Shown piece by piece: positions 6,430 to 10,915 of a stretch of DNA of 10,915 nt. The DNA is from Pseudomonadota bacterium (GTDB lineage: Bacteria; Pseudomonadota; Alphaproteobacteria; Rhizobiales; Xanthobacteraceae), in assembly GCA_021823875.1 (NCBI GenBank), contig JAKAMD010000085.1, positions 1 through 10,915 of the forward strand, read 5' to 3'. The notes beneath the pieces are model-generated. The model was not told the origin of the DNA. It saw nothing but the letters and a program-made list of their open reading frames with translations, and ran no database searches. The position numbers were made by a program, and so were the translations under genes. Each line of letters starts with the position of its first letter. Position 1 is the stretch's first letter.

Positions 6430-7185
6430 ATGAGCAAGACCCTCGTCCAGGAACAATTCGGCAAGACCGCCGCCAGCTATCTCACCAGTAAGCCGCACGC
6501 GCTCGGCAAGAGCCTGGAGCGCCTGGTCACCCTCACCGCCCCGCAGGCCGACTGGCGCGTGCTCGATGTCGCCACCGGCGGCGGCCATGTCGCCTATGCC
6601 TTCGCGCCGCATGTCGGCCGCGTCTGGGCGACCGACATCACCCAGGAAATGCTCGACCAGGTGAAGGCGGAAGCGGCCAAGCGCGGGCTCGCCAATGTGC
6701 GCACCGCCTATGCCAAGGCCGAGGCGCTGCCGTTCGAGGATGAGACCTTCGATCTCGTCACCTGCCGCATCGCGCCGCATCACTTCGACTCGATCCCGGC
6801 CTTCCTCGCCGAGGTGCATCGCGTGCTCAAGCGCGGCGGCCTGTTCGCGCTGGTCGACAATGTGGTGCCGGAAGGCAGCGTGGGCGACTACATCAACGCC
6901 TTCGAGCGCTTCCGCGATCCGAGCCACCTGCGCGCCTGGACCATGGCGGAATGGCGCGCCGCGCTGAAGGCGGCCGGCCTCGCCGTCGGCCATGAAGAGC
7001 AGATCGACAAGACCATGGAATTCGGCCCCTGGGCCGCGCGCCACGACGCCACCATGTTGCGGCTGTTGCGCTCGATGCTCACCGAGGTGACGCCGGCGGT
7101 GCAGGCCGCGCTGGAACCGAAGACCGACGGCGACAACGTGACCTTCCGGCTGTGCGAGGGCCTGTTCATCGCCAAGCGCGCCTGA
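6430..7185 (+). CDS. Class I SAM-dependent methyltransferase (UbiE/YcgJ-like, 251 aa)
   Basis: Cytoplasmic Rossmann-fold methyltransferase. Motif I is VLDVATGGGHVA (44-55), which binds SAM. The acidic residue at the end of strand 2 is in WATDIT (Asp69). AEALPFEDETFDLVTCRIAPHHF (98-119) is the motif II/III block typical of Methyltransf_11, and VLKRGGLFALVDNVVPEG is the post-III strand. The region around GDYINAFERFRDPSHLRAWTMAEW and the C-terminal FRLCEGLFIAKRA resemble the UbiE/YcgJ group that acts on small molecules. The substrate cannot be assigned, and without quinone-synthesis neighbours I would not call it ubiE. The Shine-Dalgarno is weak (CCGGAA a few nt upstream), but the N-terminus VQEQFGKTAASYLTS is typical, so ATG 6430 is likely. 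It is probably transcribed apart from the permease because a terminator intervenes. Confidence 0.9.
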   Translation: MSKTLVQEQFGKTAASYLTSKPHALGKSLERLVTLTAPQADWRVLDVATGGGHVAYAFAPHVGRVWATDITQEMLDQVKAEAAKRGLANVRTAYAKAEALPFEDETFDLVTCRIAPHHFDSIPAFLAEVHRVLKRGGLFALVDNVVPEGSVGDYINAFERFRDPSHLRAWTMAEWRAALKAAGLAVGHEEQIDKTMEFGPWAARHDATMLRLLRSMLTEVTPAVQAALEPKTDGDNVTFRLCEGLFIAKRA

Positions 7186-7189
7186 GGCG

Positions 7190-7247
7190 ATCAGCCGAAA
7201 AACCGCCAGGACTGGCGCGTGCGGGGCGCGCGCCGGGGCGGGCTGAT
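7190..7247. repeat. Nested inverted repeats after the methyltransferase gene
   Basis: ATCAGCC (7190-7196) pairs with GGCTGAT (7241-7247), and inside it CGCCAG (7204-7209) pairs with CTGGCG (7212-7217). It lies 5 bp after the stop, so it may stabilise or end the transcript, but no T tract follows. Confidence 0.35.
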
Positions 7248-7323
7248 TGGCCGCCGCCAAGGCGCCCGCCATCCCGGCTAATGCATTGGTAGAAAATAAT
7301 ATTTTTGTCCGCAGCCGGCGGCG

Positions 7324-7338
7324 TTAACCACTCGTTAA
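7324..7338 (+). promoter_or_regulatory. Full CtrA-type box (TTAA-N7-TTAA) upstream of coiled-coil gene B
   Basis: TTAA at 7324-7327 and 7335-7338 are separated by exactly 7 nt, and both halves read TTAACC. This is the canonical binding site of the cell-cycle response regulator CtrA. The second half-site could stand in for a -35 element, with GTTAGC at 7358-7363 as a weak -10 after 17 nt, which would put the start of transcription about 60 nt before the ATG. GANTC sites, the target of the CcrM methylase, lie at 7352-7356 and 7380-7384. Confidence 0.65.
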
Positions 7339-7431
7339 CCTCGCCTGTTCAGATTCCGTTAGCAATTTGATTTCCTGGTGATTCCGCGTCGCCACGGCCG
7401 AGCGCATCGGCGCATTGCAAGGTTTCCAACC

Positions 7432-8853
7432 ATGACGAAGCTCGGCGGCCTTCTCGCCCGCAACACGCCCCTGCCCGAGTCCCCGACCCCATCGAACGCC
7501 GCCGAGCCGGACAACCCGCTCGATCTCGATGAAGAGCTGTTCTCCGCGCGCGGCAGCCAGCTCGGCGCCGAGAACGAGGCCCTGCGCAATCTGCTGGCCG
7601 ACGCCAGCACCAAGATCAGCGAGCTCGATTCGATCAAGAGCGCGGTCGGCCGGCTGGTCGATCCGGTCAGCAAGGCGCTGCGCGCGATCGAGGCCGAACA
7701 GGCCGAGAAGATCGCGTTGCAGACCGTGCTCGCCGATACCCGCGCGGCCTACAACAAGCTGCGCAGCGACTGCAACACGCTGGAGAAGAAACTCACCGCC
7801 AGCGACGGCGAATGCCGCACCTTGCGCCAGGAGCTCACCGTCGCGCTCGCTCAGTTGAAGTCGGCGGAAAACGCCAAAGCCGAGATCGCCATCGACGTCG
7901 CCGCCCGGGGCGCGCGGATCGCCGAGTTGGAGAGCCACCTCGCCCGGGAGAGCGGCGAGCGCAAGGTGCTGGCGGACGATAACCACCGTCTCACCGAGCG
8001 CCTGATCAATGCCGACAAACGCGTCTTCACCCTCGAGTCCGATCTCAATGGCCATCGTCAACGGCTGGCGATCGCCGATGACGAAAAGCGTGCGCAGCAG
8101 GCCATGCTCGAACGGGCCAGCAGCGAGACGGCCCATCTCACGCGCAAGCTCGCCGAGAGCGAAGCGGGCTGTAATGCCGCGCTCAGCCGCTTGCGCCAGG
8201 TCGAGGCCAGTTTCGCCGAGCTCGACATCGAACGGAACCGGCTCGCCAACACGCTCGACGAAATCAATGAGCGGCACGGTCATGAACTGACCAGCCAGCG
8301 CATGCGCTCCGAGGCTCTGCAGGCGCGCGTGCAGGCCGGCGAAAAGCTGCTCGGCGAAGCCCGCGCCCACATGCTCGCGCGCGCCGAGGAAAAGAACAGC
8401 TTGGACCGGCGCCTGAGCGAAATCACCGTCGAACGCGACAGCCTGAAGGCCCGCTTGGCCGAGCTCGAAGCCGAACGCAGCAATCGCGACTCCACCGTGC
8501 GGGAGCTCGAACATGCCCGCAACAGCCTGAACGAGCGCGTCTCTACGCAGTCCCGCACGATCAGCGCCAAGGAGGTAGCCATCGCGCGAGCCGAGGAAGC
8601 CATCACGGCGCTCACCGAACGCTTCGTGGAGATCGAACAGGCGCGGCTCGACGACCAGCAAAAAGCCGAGCTGGCCGCGGACGAGCTGAAGGCGGCGCTG
8701 CGCCGCGAACAGATGGAACGCTCGGTGGTCGACGGCGCGCTGGAGACCGCCCGCAAGGATTTCAGCCGCGCCATGCGCGAACTGATGGCGCTGCAACGCA
8801 AGCGGCAGGCCGCCGAGCCGGCACCCGAGCCGCAGGCCGCCAACGCAGCCTGA
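7432..8853 (+). CDS. Coiled-coil head-rod-tail protein B (473 aa), paralogue of A
   Basis: The short head begins MTKLGGLLARN (1 to about 40, Pro-rich). A long rod (about 41-458) of heptad-type sequence starts LGAENEALRNLLADAS, and a brief Ala/Pro/Glu tail (AAEPAPEPQAANAA) ends the protein. It aligns with protein A over the whole rod: head M-x-KL, the block ENEALR-x-LL, RAAY-x-KLR, VEAS-x-A near the middle, and the C-terminal block AAL-x-RE-x-MER-x3-DGAL-x2-AR. B has three Cys residues in the rod; A has none. There is no ATPase motif, membrane helix or signal peptide. ATG 7432 is preferred because of AAGG at 7420-7423 and the match to the start of A, although the frame opens at 7378. The CtrA box and GANTC sites upstream suggest cell-cycle control. 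A cytoskeletal or polar scaffold role is an inference. Confidence 0.88.
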   Translation: MTKLGGLLARNTPLPESPTPSNAAEPDNPLDLDEELFSARGSQLGAENEALRNLLADASTKISELDSIKSAVGRLVDPVSKALRAIEAEQAEKIALQTVLADTRAAYNKLRSDCNTLEKKLTASDGECRTLRQELTVALAQLKSAENAKAEIAIDVAARGARIAELESHLARESGERKVLADDNHRLTERLINADKRVFTLESDLNGHRQRLAIADDEKRAQQAMLERASSETAHLTRKLAESEAGCNAALSRLRQVEASFAELDIERNRLANTLDEINERHGHELTSQRMRSEALQARVQAGEKLLGEARAHMLARAEEKNSLDRRLSEITVERDSLKARLAELEAERSNRDSTVRELEHARNSLNERVSTQSRTISAKEVAIARAEEAITALTERFVEIEQARLDDQQKAELAADELKAALRREQMERSVVDGALETARKDFSRAMRELMALQRKRQAAEPAPEPQAANAA

Positions 8854-8882
8854 ACCCGCGCCGCGACGATCCGCTGCCGCAT

Positions 8883-8913
8883 CGCCGGGCCTCGCGCCCG
8901 GCGCTGTCGTTTT
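8883..8913 (+). terminator. Intrinsic terminator after coiled-coil gene B
   Basis: CGCCGGGC (8883-8890), loop CTCGC, and GCCCGGCG (8896-8903) are followed by CTGTCGTTTT. It lies 29 bp after the stop of gene B and separates it from the chaB-hemN unit. Confidence 0.75.
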
Positions 8914-8946
8914 GACCGGCCACGCCGGGAACCGTTGGGCGCGCAA

Positions 8947-8960
8947 TTGATTTACCGCAA
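8947..8960 (+). promoter_or_regulatory. FixK/FNR-type box upstream of chaB-hemN
   Basis: TTGA-N6-GCAA (TTGATTTACCGCAA) fits the Bradyrhizobium FixK2 consensus TTG(A/C)-N6-(T/G)CAA and is close to the FNR site TTGAT-N4-ATCAA. A start of transcription at about 8995 would put its centre at -41.5, the usual position for activation by this family. A weak -10 (TAACTAT, 8983-8989) sits at the right distance. It is 80 bp before the chaB start. Confidence 0.6.
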
Positions 8961-9040
8961 GGAATGCCTGCGGGGCGCACGCTAACTATCCCGCACATCC
9001 CGGCGGGGGCCGACCGGTTGCTTGAGGGGCATGAAAGCAC

Positions 9041-9256
9041 ATGCCATATCCTGTGAACGCCGACCTGCCGCCCTCGGTGCGCAACCACCTTCCCGAGCAC
9101 GCGCAGGACATCTATCGGGAGGCTTTCAACCACGCCTATGCGGCGCATGCCGGCGAAATCGACCGTGAGCAGCGTTCGCACATGATCGCCTGGGCGGCGG
9201 TGAAACGCAGCTACGTCAAGGAAGCCGACCACTGGGTTCCGCGGCCGCGCGGGTGA
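9041..9256 (+). CDS. chaB: ChaB family protein (71 aa)
   Basis: Small soluble protein of the ChaB family. The N-terminus MPYPVNADLPPSVRNHLPEH, then AQDIYREAFNHAYAAH and the helix HMIAWAAVKRSYVKEADHWV, follow E. coli ChaB closely. Length is 71 residues against about 76, with a shorter acidic middle loop. E. coli ChaB is named as a putative regulator of the cation antiporter ChaA; its biochemical role is not settled. No chaA is present here, so the symbol reflects family membership only. GAGGGG at 9024-9029 is 11 nt upstream and a GAAAG lies closer. The ATG at 9031 is out of frame. The hemN start follows 58 bp downstream on the same strand with no terminator between, so the two are probably one operon under the FixK-type box at 8947-8960. 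Confidence 0.9.
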   Translation: MPYPVNADLPPSVRNHLPEHAQDIYREAFNHAYAAHAGEIDREQRSHMIAWAAVKRSYVKEADHWVPRPRG

Positions 9257-9314
9257 CCGCTTGCGCTGCCGCGGCCGGTTTGCGAAAACCCTTGTGGGTC
9301 AAAGAAGTGGAACC

Positions 9315-10652
9315 ATGAGCAGTACTCTCGCCATCGCCGAACGCAATGTGCCGCGCTACACGTCCTATCCGACCGCGCCGCATTTTTCCGCCAAGATCGG
9401 CCCCGAAATCTATGCCGCATGGCTGGATGCGCTGCCGGCCGAGGCGACGCTCTCGCTCTATATCCACGTCCCGTTCTGCACCGATCTCTGCTACTATTGC
9501 GGCTGCCATACCCGCGCGGTGCGCAAGCGCGAGCCGATCGACGCCTATGCCGAGCGGGTCATCGACGAGATCAAGCTGTTCGAGCGCCTGCGCGGCCGCA
9601 AGGTCAAGCATCTGCACTGGGGCGGCGGCACGCCGTCGATCCTCGGTCCGCACTGGCTCGAAACCATTTCCGCAAAGCTCCAGGCGTTGTTCGATTTCTC
9701 CGAACTGAAGGAACACGCCATCGAGCTCGATCCGCGCAAGGTCGATGCCGAACTGGCGCGCGCGCTGCACGTGATGGGCGTCACCCGCGCGAGCCTCGGC
9801 GTGCAGGACGTATCGCCCGAGGTGCAGAAGCTGATCGGCCGCGAGCAGCCCTTCGATCTGGTCGAGCGCGCCGCCGCCATGCTGCGCGAGGCCGGCATCG
9901 CCAATCTCAATGTCGACCTGATGTACGGCCTGCCCGGCCAGACCGTGCGCGAAGTGGCCAAGAGCGCCGAACTGGCCGCGTCGCTCGGCGCGCAGCGGAT
10001 GGCGCTGTTCGGCTATGCCCACGTGCCCTGGTTCAAGACCCATCAGCGCCTGATGAAGGCAGAGTTGCTGCCCGGCCTGTCCGAGCGGCTGGAGCAGGCG
10101 CAGGTCGCCGCCGAAACCCTGCAGGGCCTCGGTTATCAGGTGATCGGCCTCGACCATTTCGCCCTGCCCGACGACGAGTTGGCAGTCGCCGCGCGCGAGC
10201 GCCGCCTGCGCCGCAATTTCCAAGGCTACACCACCGACGAGGCCGACGCCCTGATCGGGCTCGGCGCCAGCTCGATCGGCAAGCTGCCGCAGGGCTTCAT
10301 CCAGAATGCACCCGACATCGGCGGCCATGCCCGCGCCGTGCAGGCCGGCAAATTCCCCATCGTCAAGGGGCTTGAGCTGGCCGACGATGACCGGTTGCGC
10401 GCCAGCATCATCGAGCGGCTGATGTGCGACCTCGCGCTCGATCTCGACGCCTTTGCCGATGGCGAGACCGGCGAAGCGCGTTTTGCCAAGGAGCTGGAGA
10501 CGCTCCAGCCGCTTGCCGAAGTGGGGCTGATCACCATCGAGGGGCCGCGGATCACCGTGACCGACCTCGGCCGCCCCTATATCCGCATCGCCGCGGCCGC
10601 CTTCGACGCCTATCTGCCGGCGACCCAGAAGCGGCATTCGATCGCGGTCTAG
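9315..10652 (+). CDS. hemN: Oxygen-independent coproporphyrinogen III oxidase/dehydrogenase (445 aa)
   Basis: Radical-SAM enzyme of haem synthesis that oxidatively decarboxylates the two propionates of coproporphyrinogen III to give protoporphyrinogen IX without oxygen; it acts in the cytoplasm. The N-terminus NVPRYTSYPTAPHF is diagnostic of true HemN rather than HemW. The iron-sulfur motif is C55-x3-C59-x2-C62-x-C64 in IHVPFCTDLCYYCGCHT, followed by HWGGGTPS (101-108), LGVQDVSPEVQKLIGREQP, NVDLMYGLPGQT and GYAHVPWFKTHQRL. The HemN C-terminal domain ends in RITVTDLGRPYIRIAAAAFDAYL. Length is normal (about 450). ATG 9315 gives the family N-terminus; the frame opens at 9261, but that extension is not conserved-looking. 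In Bradyrhizobium hemN genes are known FixK2/FNR-regulated genes, which agrees with the box upstream of chaB. The stop codon lies at the edge of a palindromic repeat. Confidence 0.96.
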   Translation: MSSTLAIAERNVPRYTSYPTAPHFSAKIGPEIYAAWLDALPAEATLSLYIHVPFCTDLCYYCGCHTRAVRKREPIDAYAERVIDEIKLFERLRGRKVKHLHWGGGTPSILGPHWLETISAKLQALFDFSELKEHAIELDPRKVDAELARALHVMGVTRASLGVQDVSPEVQKLIGREQPFDLVERAAAMLREAGIANLNVDLMYGLPGQTVREVAKSAELAASLGAQRMALFGYAHVPWFKTHQRLMKAELLPGLSERLEQAQVAAETLQGLGYQVIGLDHFALPDDELAVAARERRLRRNFQGYTTDEADALIGLGASSIGKLPQGFIQNAPDIGGHARAVQAGKFPIVKGLELADDDRLRASIIERLMCDLALDLDAFADGETGEARFAKELETLQPLAEVGLITIEGPRITVTDLGRPYIRIAAAAFDAYLPATQKRHSIAV

Positions 10653-10713
10653 AGCGTTTCCCGGCGAAGTGGGAACCGCTTCGCCGTCCGGAAACACGTT
10701 AAGACAAAACATC
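10651..10713. repeat. Palindromic repeat element of Rhizobiales type
   Basis: The element begins AGAGCGTTTCCC at the hemN stop codon. It contains GGCGAAGTGG (10663-10672), loop GAA, and CCGCTTCGCC (10676-10685), a 10-bp stem with one G-T pair. An outer pair GTTTCC (10656-10661) / GGAAAC (10690-10695) encloses it, and it ends ACGTTAAGACAAAACATC. From memory, elements reading AGAGCGTTTTC...GAAGTGG...CGGTTCGC...GAAAACGCG...AAAACAA are dispersed in many copies in Bradyrhizobium-related genomes. Only one copy is in this window, so repetition itself is not shown here. Confidence 0.65.
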
Positions 10714-10784
10714 GAGCGGCCCGCACCCGCCGGCAAGCCAGCCCGGCGCCGGGACGCGGCCGTCCCTCCTCCCAGGCCGCACAT

Positions 10785-10818
10785 AAAAAGAGGGACCCGA
10801 GCCAATGCCGGGTCCCTC
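10785..10818 (-). terminator. Intrinsic terminator for minus-strand transcription
   Basis: GAGGGACCCG (10790-10799), a 9-nt loop, and CGGGTCCCTC (10809-10818) form a perfect 10-bp stem. On the minus strand the stem is followed by TTTTT (AAAAA at 10785-10789 on plus), while plus has no T tract. It therefore ends a transcript coming from the right of the window. Confidence 0.85.
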
Positions 10819-10857
10819 CGGAGGATCAAGAGCAAATACGGTTGGCGCGCGGGGGAG

Positions 10858-10914
10858 CTACCCTTGCGCCGGCTTTGATGTCTTGACCGTCTCGGACGTC
10901 ACCGAGACACTCGC
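10858..10914 (-). CDS. Possible C-terminal end of a minus-strand gene (3' end only)
   Basis: Reading leftward from the window edge, one frame gives ASVSVTSETVKTSKPAQG and then TAG at 10860-10858. The stop lies 39 bp before the minus-strand terminator, as expected for the last gene of a unit. A second frame is open to a TGA further left but looks less protein-like. Eighteen residues are too few to recognise a family. Confidence 0.4.
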   Translation of the reverse strand, partial: ASVSVTSETVKTSKPAQG

Positions 10915-10915
10915 A

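Noticed and set aside
9290..9302. TTGTGGGTCAA just before hemN as an FNR/FixK box
   Set aside because: TTG and CAA are separated by 5 nt, not the 8 nt needed. The site at 8947-8960 has the correct spacing.
10790..10818. The right-end hairpin as the terminator of hemN
   Set aside because: It has no T tract on the plus strand, whereas on the minus strand five Ts follow the stem. It fits a transcript from the right better.
9216..10835. Long (539 aa) minus-strand frame across hemN, and similar frames opposite coiled-coil B
   Set aside because: These are shadows caused by high GC at third codon positions; the plus-strand genes have clear family signatures or a paralogue.

Overview
The window is GC-rich chromosomal DNA from an alphaproteobacterium, most likely Hyphomicrobiales (Rhizobiales) near the Bradyrhizobium / Rhodopseudomonas / Xanthobacteraceae branch. 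The evidence is the strong preference for G or C at third codon positions, a CtrA-type TTAA-N7-TTAA box with GANTC sites, a FixK/FNR-type box ahead of a chaB-hemN pair, and a short palindromic repeat (AGAGCGTTT...) of a kind I recall from these genomes. The genus is an inference. No tRNA, rRNA, CRISPR array, transposase or phage gene was seen.

Layout. 1-177: the 3' end of an unrecognised gene. 246-671: a single-domain universal stress protein. 672-1134: an AT-richer stretch with no firm gene, leading into a small orphan gene (1135-1446) with unusual codon use. 1527-2144, minus strand: a two-helix membrane protein with a possible bacterial PH-like domain. It is convergent with the orphan and divergent from coiled-coil gene A (2323-3852). 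3977-4225: a small two-helix membrane protein with a promoter placed for a leaderless transcript. 4226-4647: mostly non-coding, with one doubtful mini-ORF. 4648-6255: an LctP-family lactate/glycolate permease with a good terminator. 6430-7185: a class I SAM methyltransferase. 7432-8853: coiled-coil gene B, a paralogue of A, with a perfect CtrA box upstream and a terminator downstream. 9041-9256 and 9315-10652: chaB and hemN, probably one oxygen-responsive operon. The right end holds the palindromic repeat, a terminator for minus-strand transcription and the possible tail of a minus-strand gene.

The main item of interest is the pair of paralogous head-rod-tail coiled-coil proteins (A, 509 aa; B, 473 aa). 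Both are almost entirely coiled coil, have no visible ATPase motif, and share a 12-bp TTAACC-containing upstream element. B carries a full CtrA box next to a GANTC site. They are candidates for cell-cycle-controlled, intermediate-filament-like or polar scaffold proteins, but no function can be proved from sequence alone. The second item is the FixK-type box ahead of chaB-hemN, which would place oxygen-independent haem synthesis and the ChaB protein under low-oxygen control. The remaining genes look like ordinary housekeeping or accessory genes.
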